Both the position numbers and the translations under genes were made by a program. Below, piece after piece: positions 1 to 8,090 of a stretch of DNA of 64,000 bases; position 1 is the first letter of the stretch, and the number at the start of each line of letters is the position of its first letter. The notes below the pieces were generated by a model that searched no databases, was not told the origin of the DNA, and saw only the letters and a list, made by a program, of their open reading frames with translations. This DNA is from Mycolicibacterium elephantis DSM 44368 (GTDB taxonomy: Bacteria; Actinomycetota; Actinomycetes; Mycobacteriales; Mycobacteriaceae), in the NCBI RefSeq assembly GCF_004014805.1, contig NZ_ATDN01000089.1, positions 112,706 to 176,705 of the forward strand, written 5' to 3'.

Positions 1-276
1 ATCTCGCTGTTCTACAAGACGCTCTACGTCGAGGCGCTGCTCAACGAGGTCACCACGTTCGCGGCGTTCACCGCGCTGCTGGTGTTCCTGATGGCCGTCG
101 CCGGCGTCGCGCTGGGCCGCTGGCTCGTCGACCGCAAGGCCGACCAGACGCCGCACCTGCACCAGGCCGGCGACGATGACCGCGCGGACACCGACGTCTT
201 CGCCGCCGTGCGCCATCCCGGCGGCGATGAGACCTCCGAGATCCCGACCGAAGAGCGTCGCCAGGATCAACCCTGA
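1..276 (+). CDS. Membrane protein, C-terminal fragment
   Basis: Only the last 91 residues are inside the window; the frame is open from base 1 to a TGA at 274–276. One hydrophobic segment (about residues 18–40, rich in Ala, Leu and Val) ends in a short Arg/Lys stretch and is followed by a polar, acidic tail of about 45 residues, so the protein probably ends in a cytoplasmic tail. Its place directly before the convergent aroQ operon matches the small transmembrane protein Rv2536 of M. tuberculosis, but identity rests on position only. Function unknown. Confidence 0.6.
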   Translation: MSLFYKTLYVEALLNEVTTFAAFTALLVFLMAVAGVALGRWLVDRKADQTPHLHQAGDDDRADTDVFAAVRHPGGDETSEIPTEERRQDQP

Positions 277-299
277 TCGGGGCCTGAGCACCGACTGCG

Positions 300-1196
300 G
301 TGAACCCGGACGAGTTGTGCACGTCCGACCAGTGGAGTGTGCTGTCCTCGGCGGCGTCCAACTCCCAGCTCGCCGGCGTTCTCGGCGGTTTCCTGATCAC
401 CGCGATCGCCCTGTTGTTCGACAAGAACAGCCGCGAAGCGGTGCACACGCTGGCGCTGTTCTCCTCCGCGGTCCTGGTGCTGATGCTCGACAGCTTCCTG
501 TTCAGCCTGATCACCGGGACCCAGGTACCCGACGGGGAGCGACGCGCGACGTGCGCGATCGCCTGGACCCAGGGCGCGGTGTCGACGGGGATGCTGGCCG
601 CCGGTGCGACGGCGCTCTTCGGCGGGCTGGGCTGGATGCTGGCCAGCCACGCCGTCAACAAGGTCGCCGACCAGGATGTCGACGACGTGCGCGCGTACTG
701 CTTCATGGCGGAACTGGGCGGCTGGCTGACGTTCGCGGCCGCGATGACCGCGACGCTGATCGTCTCGGAGACCTCGATCGACTACCTGCGCTTCATGTAC
801 GGGCACCGGCCCGCCCTGTGGATCGAAGGACTCATCATCGTCGCCTGCGCGGTGTTCATCGTCACCGATTTCGTGCTGGTGTCCCTACGGACCCGGGCGT
901 TGCGAAGGTCGTTGTCCGACATCGCCGAACCCACGCTGCTGGAGTTGCGGTCGATCAAGTTCGCGACGACGGGGATCGTGGTGCTCGCGATCGGCGGATC
1001 CTGGTTGGCCGTGAGCCTGGCGCGGGTTCCCGGCGGCTGGCTGACGGCGCCCAACGTGGTGATCGTCGGCTTCGTGCTTGTGCTGACGCTGATTCTGCCG
1101 ACGATCATCTCGACCGCGATCTGCTACTCGGTGCCCTCCACCGACGCACGGTCGTCCGAGCCGAGGCTGGCCAGATACCGCAAGGCGAGCAGGTAG
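300..1196 (+). CDS. Hypothetical polytopic membrane protein
   Basis: A 298-residue protein starting at GTG 300, with about six or seven hydrophobic segments (near residues 24–42, 50–72, 92–115, 137–157, 171–195, 220–242 and 250–273). I do not recognise a family; no catalytic motif is visible. It starts 23 bases after the preceding membrane gene, so the two may be co-transcribed. Its last 24 codons (1124–1196) run antiparallel over the 3' end of aroQ, so both reading frames share 73 bp. The hydrophobic pattern argues that this is a true gene rather than a shadow frame, because most of its length is outside aroQ. Confidence 0.65.
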   Translation: MNPDELCTSDQWSVLSSAASNSQLAGVLGGFLITAIALLFDKNSREAVHTLALFSSAVLVLMLDSFLFSLITGTQVPDGERRATCAIAWTQGAVSTGMLAAGATALFGGLGWMLASHAVNKVADQDVDDVRAYCFMAELGGWLTFAAAMTATLIVSETSIDYLRFMYGHRPALWIEGLIIVACAVFIVTDFVLVSLRTRALRRSLSDIAEPTLLELRSIKFATTGIVVLAIGGSWLAVSLARVPGGWLTAPNVVIVGFVLVLTLILPTIISTAICYSVPSTDARSSEPRLARYRKASR

Positions 1197-1588
1197 CCCT
1201 GCACACCCAAACCGACGATGACGCCGGTCGCCACCGCGCTGAGGTAGGAGTGGTGCCGAAACTCCTCGCGTTTGTGGACATTGGAGATGTGCACCTCGAT
1301 CAGCGGTGCGCTCAGCTCGGCGCAGGCATCGCGCAGCGCGACCGAGGTGTGTGTCAGCGCACCGGCGTTCAGTATCACCGGGTCGCCCGCGTCGGCGGCG
1401 GCGTGGATGAAGCGCAGCAGCTCGGTTTCGCTGTCGCTTTGGCGCACAACGGCTTTCAGGCCCAGCTCCTCGGCTTCGCGTTCGATCAGCAACACCAGGT
1501 CCTCGTAGGTGGTGGCGCCGTAGACGTCGGGCTCGCGACGGCCCAGCCTGCCGAGGTTGGGTCCGTTGAGGACCAGGACGGTGGTCAT
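1124..1588 (-). CDS. aroQ: Type II 3-dehydroquinate dehydratase
   Basis: Dehydrates 3-dehydroquinate to 3-dehydroshikimate, the third step of the shikimate pathway, in the cytoplasm. At 154 residues it has the length of the type II (dodecameric) class. The N-terminal signature NGPNLGRLGRREPDVYG carries the catalytic loop Arg and Tyr, and HISNVHKREEFRHHSYLS holds the catalytic His region. The ATG overlaps the aroB stop in an ATGA (1585–1588), so translation is coupled; it is the last gene of aroC-aroK-aroB-aroQ. Its 3' end overlaps the convergent membrane protein gene by 73 bp. Confidence 0.97.
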   Translation of the reverse strand: MTTVLVLNGPNLGRLGRREPDVYGATTYEDLVLLIEREAEELGLKAVVRQSDSETELLRFIHAAADAGDPVILNAGALTHTSVALRDACAELSAPLIEVHISNVHKREEFRHHSYLSAVATGVIVGLGVQGYLLALRYLASLGSDDRASVEGTE

Positions 1589-2673
1589 GGGCGTGCTCCT
1601 TCCGCGATCTCGGAGTAGGCCGCCGCCAGCAGTGACGGGTCCGGCCCTTCAAGGCGCCCCGGCTTGCCGAGCCCGTCGAGCACGACGAACCGCAACACGC
1701 CCGCCCGGGTCTTCTTGTCGCCGGCCATGTACTCCAGCAGTTGCGGCAGCGCGTCGGCGTCGTAGCTGACCGGCAGCCCCAGCGCCCGCAGAATCGTGCG
1801 GTGCCGCGCGGCGGTGTCGTCGTCGAGCCGCCCGGCGAGCCGGCCCAGTTCGGCGGCGAACACCAGGCCCACCGACACCGCGGCGCCGTGGCGCCACTGG
1901 TAGCGCTCCCGGCGTTCGATGGCGTGCGCGAGCGTGTGGCCGTAGTTGAGGATCTCGCGAAGTTGCGACTCCTTCTCGTCGGCGGCCACCACCTCGGCCT
2001 TGACCGCGATCGCGCGGCGGATCAACTCGGCCAGCACCGGGCTCTTCGGGTCCAGCGCCGCCTCGGGATCGGCCTCGATCATGTCGAGGATCACCGGATC
2101 GGCGATGAAACCGGCCTTGACGATCTCGGCCATGCCGGCGACCAACTCGTTGCGCGGCAACGTTTCCAGGGTGGCCAGGTCGACGAGCACGGCGGCGGGC
2201 TGGTGGAAGGCGCCCACCAGGTTCTTGCCGGCGTCGGTGTTGATGCCGGTCTTGCCGCCGACGGCGGCGTCGACCATGCCCAGCAGCGTGGTCGGGACGT
2301 GCACGATGTCGATGCCGCGCAGCCAGGTGGCCGCGGCGAAGCCGGCGACGTCGGTGGCCGCTCCCCCGCCCAGGCTGATGATCGCATCCTTGCGGCCGAC
2401 CCCGATGCGGCCCAGCACTTCCCAGATGAACCCGACCACCGGCAGGTCCTTACCCTTCTCGGCGTCCGGAATCTCGATGCGGTGCGCGTCGATCCGATTG
2501 TCGGCCAGCGTGATTCGGATGGCTTCGGCGGTCCGCGCCAGCACCGGCTGGTGCAGGATCGCGACCCTGTGCCTGCCCTGCATCCGCTGCTCCAGTTCGG
2601 TGAGCAGGCCGGTGCCGATGATCACCGGATACGGCGGGTCCACGTGTACTTCTACGGTGACGGGTTCAGTCAC
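1585..2673 (-). CDS. aroB: 3-dehydroquinate synthase
   Basis: Converts DAHP to 3-dehydroquinate, the second shikimate step, using NAD and a divalent metal. The 362-residue protein shows the family glycine motif SLGGGAATDVAGFAAATWLRG and VPTTLLGMVDAAVGGKTGIN, and the metal-ligand region LNYGHTLAHAIE followed by RHGAAVSVG. The GTG start lies 8 bp inside the end of aroK, and the TGA overlaps the aroQ ATG, so it is tightly coupled on both sides. Confidence 0.97.
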   Translation of the reverse strand: MTEPVTVEVHVDPPYPVIIGTGLLTELEQRMQGRHRVAILHQPVLARTAEAIRITLADNRIDAHRIEIPDAEKGKDLPVVGFIWEVLGRIGVGRKDAIISLGGGAATDVAGFAAATWLRGIDIVHVPTTLLGMVDAAVGGKTGINTDAGKNLVGAFHQPAAVLVDLATLETLPRNELVAGMAEIVKAGFIADPVILDMIEADPEAALDPKSPVLAELIRRAIAVKAEVVAADEKESQLREILNYGHTLAHAIERRERYQWRHGAAVSVGLVFAAELGRLAGRLDDDTAARHRTILRALGLPVSYDADALPQLLEYMAGDKKTRAGVLRFVVLDGLGKPGRLEGPDPSLLAAAYSEIAEGARP

Positions 2674-3313
2674 GGTTGGCCTTCTGGTTGCGGGCGGCGA
2701 GCGTGGCGGGCGACGGCGGCGCCGCCGTGCTCGGTTCTGCGGTCAGCGACGAGGGGCCGCGCCGCCACGGTGAGCGGCGCCGCCGGCGCGGCGGTTCGGG
2801 AGCGTCGGGGTTCTCCAACCGGTTCACGATGTGGCGCACGACCGCGCCGGGGTTGCGCCGATTGGTGTTGACCCGCATGGTGGCCACCTGCCGGTACAAC
2901 GGAACACGTTGGGACATCAACGCTTTGAACTTCTCAGCACGGTCGCCGCCGGCCAGCAGCGGGCGCACGGTGCTGCCGCCGGTGCGGCGGACCCCTTCTG
3001 CGGCGCTGATCTCCAGATAGATGACGGTGTGTCCCTTCAGCGCGTCGCGCACCCCGGGGGTGGTGACCGCGCCGCCGCCCAGCGACAGCACCCCGTCGTG
3101 GGACGCCAACGCGTCGCGGATGACCTCTTCCTCGATGCGGCGGAATTCCTGCTCGCCGCCGGTTGCGAAGATGTCGGCGATGGTGCGGCCGGTCTTCTCC
3201 TCGATCGCGGCGTCGGTGTCGAGCAACGCGAGATCCAGCGCTTTGGCGAGTCGGCGCCCGATGGTCGACTTACCCGACCCGGGCAGGCCGACCAGTACCG
3301 CTTTGGGAGCCAT
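2666..3313 (-). CDS. aroK: Shikimate kinase with C-terminal extension
   Basis: Phosphorylates shikimate at the 3-OH with ATP. The Walker A motif GLPGSGKST is at residues 9–17, the shikimate-binding DTD follows, and SLGGGAVTTP is the family glycine-rich motif. The start is the ATG at 3313, which overlaps the aroC stop by one base; the frame stays open upstream inside aroC, but the family N-terminus begins here. The kinase fold accounts for about 170 residues, while this protein is 215 long: the extra C-terminal tail of about 45 residues starts with consecutive Arg residues and is rich in Pro, Ser and Ala, and looks disordered. Confidence 0.96.
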   Translation of the reverse strand: MAPKAVLVGLPGSGKSTIGRRLAKALDLALLDTDAAIEEKTGRTIADIFATGGEQEFRRIEEEVIRDALASHDGVLSLGGGAVTTPGVRDALKGHTVIYLEISAAEGVRRTGGSTVRPLLAGGDRAEKFKALMSQRVPLYRQVATMRVNTNRRNPGAVVRHIVNRLENPDAPEPPRRRRRSPWRRGPSSLTAEPSTAAPPSPATLAARNQKANRD

Positions 3314-4524
3314 CAGCCCGACGCCTGCACCGACTGCGCGGACGGTTCGCGCTCGCGCACCGTGCGCAGGTAGTTGTCGATGTTGGCCCGCGTCTCGGTC
3401 AGCGAGTCGCCGCCGAACTTCTGCAGTGCGGCCCGGGCCAGCACCAGGGCCACCATGGTCTCGACGACCACACCCGCGGCCGGCACCGCGCACACGTCCG
3501 AGCGCTGGTGGATCGCGGCGGCCTCCTCGCCGGTGGCCATGTCGACCGTCGCCAACGCGCGCGGCACGGTGGAGATCGGTTTCATCGCCGCCCGCACCCG
3601 CAGCGGCTGGCCGTTGGTCATGCCGCCCTCCAGGCCGCCGGCCCGGTTCGTGGAACGCACGACGCCGTCGGCGCCGGGATAGATCTCGTCGTGGGCGACG
3701 CTGCCGCGGCGCCGCGCGGTCTCGAAGCCGTCGCCGATCTCGACACCCTTGATCGCCTGGATGCCCATCACCGCGCCGGCCAACTGGCTGTCGAGCCGGT
3801 TCTCGCCGCTGGTGAACGAGCCCAGCCCGACCGGAAGGCCGTGCGCCACCACTTCGACGATGCCGCCGAGGGTGTCGCCGTCGCGCTTGGCGGCCTCGAT
3901 CTCGGCGATCATGGACTTCTCCGCCTCCTCGGCATACGCGCGCACGGGGCTGGCGTCGATGGCGGCCAGGTCCGACATCTGCGGCGGCGGCCCGTCATAT
4001 GGATCGGAGGCGCCGATCGAGATGATGTGGGACAGCACGTCGATGCCGAGCGCCTGTTTGAGGAACTGCTTGGCGACGGTGCCTGCGGCGACGCGGGCCG
4101 CCGTCTCGCGGGCACTGGCGCGTTCCAGCACCGGGCGGGCGTCGTCGAAGCCGTACTTGAGCATGCCCGCGTAGTCGGCATGCCCGGGCCGCGGCCGGGT
4201 CAGCGGGGCGTTGCGCGCGGAGTCCTCCAGCGCGGCCGGGTCGACGGGGTCCGGCGCCATCACGGTCTCCCATTTCGGCCACTCGGTGTTGCCGATCTGG
4301 ATCGCGATGGGGCCGCCGAGCGTGACGCCGTGCCGCACCCCGGCCAGCATCGTGACCTCGTCCTGTTCGAACTTCATCCGGGCGCCGCGGCCGTAGCCGA
4401 GCCGGCGACGGGCGAGCTGAGCTGCGATGTCGTCGGTGGTGAGCTGCACGCCGGCAACCATGCCCTCGAGCACGGCCACCAGCGCGCGGCCGTGAGATTC
4501 ACCAGCTGTGGTCCATCGCAACAC
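3313..4524 (-). CDS. aroC: Chorismate synthase
   Basis: Makes chorismate from EPSP with reduced FMN, the last shikimate step. The 403-residue protein starts at GTG 4524 with the family N-terminus LRWTTAGESHGRAL; the SARET-type motif RASARETAARVAAGT and the C-terminal signature around RSDVCAVPAAGVVVE are present. It is the first gene of a four-gene minus-strand operon in which every junction overlaps (aroC/aroK 1 base, aroK/aroB 8, aroB/aroQ 4). The 118 bp between its start and the divergent DUF1097 gene must hold both promoters. Confidence 0.97.
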   Translation of the reverse strand: MLRWTTAGESHGRALVAVLEGMVAGVQLTTDDIAAQLARRRLGYGRGARMKFEQDEVTMLAGVRHGVTLGGPIAIQIGNTEWPKWETVMAPDPVDPAALEDSARNAPLTRPRPGHADYAGMLKYGFDDARPVLERASARETAARVAAGTVAKQFLKQALGIDVLSHIISIGASDPYDGPPPQMSDLAAIDASPVRAYAEEAEKSMIAEIEAAKRDGDTLGGIVEVVAHGLPVGLGSFTSGENRLDSQLAGAVMGIQAIKGVEIGDGFETARRRGSVAHDEIYPGADGVVRSTNRAGGLEGGMTNGQPLRVRAAMKPISTVPRALATVDMATGEEAAAIHQRSDVCAVPAAGVVVETMVALVLARAALQKFGGDSLTETRANIDNYLRTVREREPSAQSVQASG

Positions 4525-4642
4525 GCCGCCATTCTCTCATGGCGATTTGGGCGCGTTCACGGTCGCTGAGCGGGGGTTGGCGCGCCGAAATCGCAACGCG
4601 GGTGTCACGTGAGCGAAACAGGTCCGCGGCACAGTTTTGCCC

Positions 4643-5152
4643 ATGGAATCCCGAACCGCATTGACGTTGAGCATCGGCGTCCTCGGTGGGCTGGCGGTGG
4701 TGGTCACCGCCGAGGTCATCACGGTGCCGATCTGGGTGGTGTTTCTGTCGTGGGCGTCGTTCTTCTTCGTCGGTGGCGCGGTCGCCGGCTGGGTGCGCTC
4801 ACTGTCGTGCAACCTCGCGGGCGTGCTGATCGCCTCGGCCAGCCTGTACGCGGCCGAGCTGATGGGCGGGGGCCTGTGGGTCACGGCACTGGCGGTCGGT
4901 GTCGGCAGCGCGGTGATGGTGGCGGCGTCCCGGGTGCCGCTGCTGTCGACGACGCCGGCGGTGGTGGTCGGGTTCGCCGGCACGGTGTCGACGGTGGCCG
5001 GCACCGGCAACGCCATCACGGTGACCTCGGTGTCGCATCCGGGGCTCGTGGCCGCGACGGCGTGCGTGCTCGGCGCCTCGTTCGGGCTGCTCTCCGAATA
5101 CGTGGCCAACGTGCTGACCCGTGAGGCCGCGACGGAAGGCAGCCCGGCGTGA
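4643..5152 (+). CDS. DUF1097-family membrane protein
   Basis: A 169-residue, very hydrophobic protein with about five membrane segments, resembling the DUF1097 family (E. coli YcdZ type), whose function is unknown to me. ATG 4643 is chosen over an in-frame TTG six bases upstream. Its TGA overlaps the GTG of the nitrile hydratase beta gene (GTGA, 5149–5152), so it is translationally coupled to the enzyme. That coupling suggests a role in uptake of a substrate (nitrile or amide) or cofactor for the enzyme, but this is inference only. Confidence 0.75.
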   Translation: MESRTALTLSIGVLGGLAVVVTAEVITVPIWVVFLSWASFFFVGGAVAGWVRSLSCNLAGVLIASASLYAAELMGGGLWVTALAVGVGSAVMVAASRVPLLSTTPAVVVGFAGTVSTVAGTGNAITVTSVSHPGLVAATACVLGASFGLLSEYVANVLTREAATEGSPA

Positions 5153-5886
5153 AACTGCAGCACTATCTCGGGGGTCTGGAGGGCCTGCCCGAGCCGTTGC
5201 ACTTCGAGAAGCGGGTGTTCGTCGAGGAGTGGGAGAAGCGGATCTTCGGCATCCACGTCGCGATGATGGGGTTGTCCAACCATCTGGGCTCGGCGCTGCC
5301 GCAGTACCCGATCGACGAGGTGCCGACCACGTTCAAGGACGAGTGGACCTGGGCCGACCTGCGCACGGGCGCAGAGGCGATGAACCCGTTCGACTACTTC
5401 AAGTTCCGTTATTACGAGAAGTGGCTGGGCGGGATCACGCAGTTCTTCATCGACCAGGGCTACGTCACCGACACCGAGTTGTCCTCGCGGCAGGAGGAGT
5501 TGGCCGCTTCGAAAGCCCCTCCGCCGCCGGAGCCGGCGCCGGCCGTCGACGCCCAGGTGATCGACTATCTGCGCAAGGGCGACAGCCCGCGCCGCGACGT
5601 CGCGCATCCGAAGTTCGGTGTCGGCGACCGGGTTCGGGTCACCAACGTGCCCGCGGCCGCACACACCCGGCTGCCCGGTTATCTCCGCAGCCGCGAAGGC
5701 ACGATCGAGCGGGTCTTCGAGGGTGATTACGCGTATTTCGTGCACACCGGCGACGGGATCGGTGATCCGATGCCGATTTACATCGTCGCGTTTCCGCCCG
5801 AGGAGCTGTTCGGCGCACGCGCCGAAGACGGCCCGCTGACGATCTACGCCGAGCTGTTCGAGGCGTACCTGGAAGGAGTTCAATGA
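5149..5886 (+). CDS. nthB: Nitrile hydratase beta subunit
   Basis: Structural partner of the alpha subunit in the enzyme that hydrates nitriles to amides. The 245 residues contain the family N-terminus with the glycine-rich start (HYLGGLEGLPEP), the helical region with YYEKWL, a Pro/Ala linker near residue 122, and the C-terminal SH3-like barrel (KFGVGDRVRVTN, PGYLRSREGTIE). The beta-before-alpha order is the one usual for cobalt-type enzymes. The GTG start is coupled to the DUF1097 gene, and the stop overlaps the alpha ATG. Confidence 0.93.
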   Translation: MKLQHYLGGLEGLPEPLHFEKRVFVEEWEKRIFGIHVAMMGLSNHLGSALPQYPIDEVPTTFKDEWTWADLRTGAEAMNPFDYFKFRYYEKWLGGITQFFIDQGYVTDTELSSRQEELAASKAPPPPEPAPAVDAQVIDYLRKGDSPRRDVAHPKFGVGDRVRVTNVPAAAHTRLPGYLRSREGTIERVFEGDYAYFVHTGDGIGDPMPIYIVAFPPEELFGARAEDGPLTIYAELFEAYLEGVQ

Positions 5887-6503
5887 CCGGCCAGTTCCAG
5901 TATCCCGACGACCGGGAATCCGCCAGCGCCGCCAAAGTCGCTGCGCTGGAGTCACTTCTGGTCGAGAAGGGGGTGATCACCAGCCAGACCGTCGACAAGG
6001 TGCTGTCCTATTTCGAGTCGGAGATGACGCCGCTGAACGGGCGCAAGATCGTGGTCAAGGCGTGGACGGACCCCGACTTCGCGGCCCGCGTGGTCGTCGA
6101 CACGCCCGCGGCGATCGCCGAACTCGACCTGCCCGAGGGCATGGCGGGCGCCGAAGGCGAGCACCTGCAGGCCGTCGCGAACACCCCCGGGGTGCACAAC
6201 CTGATCATCTGCACGCTGTGTTCGTGTTTTCCGTGGCCGGTGCTGGGCCTGCCGCCGTACTGGTACAAAGACCCGGTGTTCCGGTCGCGCGCCGCGCGTG
6301 AGCCGCGCACGGTGCTCAGCGAGATCGGCCTGGATCTGCCCGCCGACACCGAGATCAAGGTGTGGGACAGCAGCGGGCACTCCCGCTGGTTCGTCATCCC
6401 CGAACGCCCCGTCGGCACCGAGGATTTCACCGACGAGGAGTTGATGGAGTTGGTGACGACGGAGTCCATGATGGGCGTCGCGCTGGCGGGCAAGGCGTCA
6501 TGA
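5883..6503 (+). CDS. nthA: Cobalt-type nitrile hydratase alpha subunit
   Basis: Carries the catalytic metal. The claw motif CTLCSC gives ligands Cys110, Cys113 and Cys115, two of which are post-translationally oxidised in this family. Thr at the second position marks the cobalt class (iron enzymes have Ser). The following segment FPWPVLGLPPYWYKDP and the RSRAAREPR region are typical. The 206-residue length is normal. The ATG overlaps the beta stop and the TGA overlaps the start of the accessory gene. Thiocyanate hydrolase shares the motif, but the full-length fused beta subunit favours nitrile hydratase. No amidase gene is near. Confidence 0.95.
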   Translation: MTGQFQYPDDRESASAAKVAALESLLVEKGVITSQTVDKVLSYFESEMTPLNGRKIVVKAWTDPDFAARVVVDTPAAIAELDLPEGMAGAEGEHLQAVANTPGVHNLIICTLCSCFPWPVLGLPPYWYKDPVFRSRAAREPRTVLSEIGLDLPADTEIKVWDSSGHSRWFVIPERPVGTEDFTDEELMELVTTESMMGVALAGKAS

Positions 6504-6790
6504 TGCTGCACGAGACCTGCAGGACCGACCAGGCCGCACCGCAGTTCGACCACGAGTGGCAGCGCCGCGCGTTCGGGCTGGCGTTGGCGCTCTCGGAGTT
6601 TCGTCACTTCGACTGGAGCGACTTTCAGCAGAGCCTGATCGAGACGATCGGCCGATGGGAGAACACCCCGGAGGACGAACGGGACGATTGGGAGTATTAC
6701 GACCACTGGGTCGCCGCGCTGGAGAAGGTGATCGACGACCACCAGCTGCTGACCGCGCCGGCCAGGGCCAACGGGGACGGCCATGGCTGA
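6500..6790 (+). CDS. Nitrile hydratase accessory/activator protein
   Basis: A 96-residue protein of the small nitrile hydratase activator family, thought to deliver cobalt to the alpha subunit. The family pattern of an aromatic and acidic helix (QRRAFGLALAL, FRHFDWSDFQ) followed by YYDHWVAALEKVI is clear. Start ATG 6500 overlaps the alpha stop (ATGA), and the end overlaps the CbtB-like gene by 8 bp. The absence of a Cys-rich C-terminus is normal for this short form. Confidence 0.88.
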   Translation: MMLHETCRTDQAAPQFDHEWQRRAFGLALALSEFRHFDWSDFQQSLIETIGRWENTPEDERDDWEYYDHWVAALEKVIDDHQLLTAPARANGDGHG

Positions 6791-6980
6791 GGCGCGGGTG
6801 GCCACCGGTGTCGCCGGTCTGGCCGCGGCTGTCTGGCTGACCGGGACGACGTTCGTGGCGCTGGTGGTGCTCTACTTCGTCGGGTTCGATCAGGGTGCGA
6901 CGTCGGTTTTCGGGTCCAGCACCGTCGTGCACGAATTCGTCCACGACGCACGGCATCTGCTGGGTTTCCCCTGCCACTAG
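6783..6980 (+). CDS. CbtB-like cobalt transport subunit
   Basis: A 65-residue protein with one membrane helix (about residues 10–34) and a histidine-rich end, VHEFVHDARHLLGFPCH, which is the hallmark of the CbtB family predicted to work with the CbtA permease. It overlaps the activator gene by 8 bp and closes the nitrile hydratase operon, fitting cobalt supply for the enzyme. CbtA is absent here: the next gene is a convergent TetR regulator whose stop codon shares the bases CTAG with this one. It may use a CbtA encoded elsewhere, or act as a metal-binding membrane peptide. Confidence 0.8.
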   Translation: MAEARVATGVAGLAAAVWLTGTTFVALVVLYFVGFDQGATSVFGSSTVVHEFVHDARHLLGFPCH

Positions 6981-7603
6981 CGGATCGCCAGCGCGTCCAA
7001 TACGCGGCCGATCTCGGCCAGTGCCTGGCGGTGGGCGGCCCTCTGGTCGTCGGCGCGGGCGACGATCATCGCGGTCTCACAGAGCCCGCCGTAGAGAAAG
7101 TTGGCCAGCGGAGCGGTCGGGCGCCGCGCGATGCGGCCGGCGTCGATCGCGCCCGCGATGCCGCGTTCCATCATCTGCAGCAGCGGCGCTTCCAGGCGGC
7201 GCACCTGCTCCCAGCCGATGGCCGCGGGCGCGTCGAGCAGCATGATGCGTTGCAGCTCGGGGTCGAGGCACTCGTCGAGAAACGCGCGGCAGCCCGCGGC
7301 GAACGCGTCCCAGGGATCCTTCCTGCGGCCGTAGGCGGCGGCCACCGGCGCCATGATGCGCTCGACCTCACGGGCGAACACCGCCTCGAACAACTGCCGC
7401 TTGCCCTTGAAGTGGTGATACACCGCGCCTTTGGTCACCTCAGCGCGGGCGGCGACCGTGTCGAGCGACGTCGCGTCGTACCCGTCGCGGGCGAACAATG
7501 CGCGCGCCGCATCGAGAAGCGCCGCCGTGGTCGCCTCGGTGCGCTGCGCTTGGGTGCGTCGTGCCACGTTCGTCGCCACAGCATGACGATAGCCGGAGGT
7601 CAC
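6977..7603 (-). CDS. TetR-family regulator
   Basis: A 208-residue regulator with an N-terminal helix-turn-helix (ATSLDTVAARAEVTKGAVYHH, approximately residues 44–64) and a ligand domain of unknown specificity. The GTG start at 7603 overlaps the stop of the upstream Ddn-like gene (GTGA), so it is the fourth gene of a minus-strand operon. The operon is preceded by a perfect inverted repeat at 9007–9024, which suggests that this protein represses its own operon. The 3' end is convergent with the CbtB-like gene. Confidence 0.93.
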   Translation of the reverse strand: MTSGYRHAVATNVARRTQAQRTEATTAALLDAARALFARDGYDATSLDTVAARAEVTKGAVYHHFKGKRQLFEAVFAREVERIMAPVAAAYGRRKDPWDAFAAGCRAFLDECLDPELQRIMLLDAPAAIGWEQVRRLEAPLLQMMERGIAGAIDAGRIARRPTAPLANFLYGGLCETAMIVARADDQRAAHRQALAEIGRVLDALAIR

Positions 7604-8085
7604 CTGGTGGTCGGCTCGGTCGGCTTCAAGGCGATCAGCGGCAGGGGCCGTTCGGTGAACCGGGGATAGTGCTCGGCCTGCGGATACATCTCGACGAACC
7701 GCCGCAGCAGCCGGTCACGTTCGGCACCCACCAGCTCGCGCGGCGCGACCGTGATGCGCTGGCCGCCGACGATCGCCTCGCCGACGCCCGCCGCCTGGAG
7801 GTTCAGCCACCACGCGGGCGTCCTACTGGCGCCGGCGTTGGCCGCCATCACCACCAGCGCGTCGCCGTCGCGCAGATAAAGCACCGGGGCGCTGCGCTTT
7901 TCGCCGCTACGACGGCCGACGGTCTCCAGCACCATCACCGGAGCGCCCGCGAACCACCGGGGCAGCAGGCGCCCGCCGCTGATCCGGTAGATCCAGGCGT
8001 GGATCCTCGACATTCTGCGCTGGGCACGCGGCCACCTGCGCACCACCCGATTCGACTGGCGGGCAAGGCGTTCATGGTTCGGCAT
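7600..8085 (-). CDS. Deazaflavin (F420)-dependent nitroreductase-family protein
   Basis: A 161-residue protein of the Ddn-like split-barrel family, which binds reduced F420. Seen: an N-terminal basic helix, then VMVLETVGRRSGEKRSAPVL and the Gly/Asn region NAGASRTPAWWLNLQA, characteristic of the family. ATG 8085 is chosen because an AGGTG lies 11 bases upstream; GTG 8094, overlapping the previous stop, is possible. It sits between a DUF3237 gene and the TetR gene in one operon. The substrate is unknown. Confidence 0.88.
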   Translation of the reverse strand: MPNHERLARQSNRVVRRWPRAQRRMSRIHAWIYRISGGRLLPRWFAGAPVMVLETVGRRSGEKRSAPVLYLRDGDALVVMAANAGASRTPAWWLNLQAAGVGEAIVGGQRITVAPRELVGAERDRLLRRFVEMYPQAEHYPRFTERPLPLIALKPTEPTTR

Positions 8086-8090
8086 GGTTG

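Noticed and set aside
4525..4642. A cobalamin or cobalt riboswitch before the nitrile hydratase operon
   Set aside because: The 118 bp are too short and show no B12-box-like sequence or stable multi-stem pattern.
4537..5955. A 472-codon minus-strand frame opposite the nitrile hydratase genes
   Set aside because: It is antisense to four overlapping, clearly recognised genes, and its Arg/Pro/Val-rich translation matches no family; it is a GC-bias shadow.
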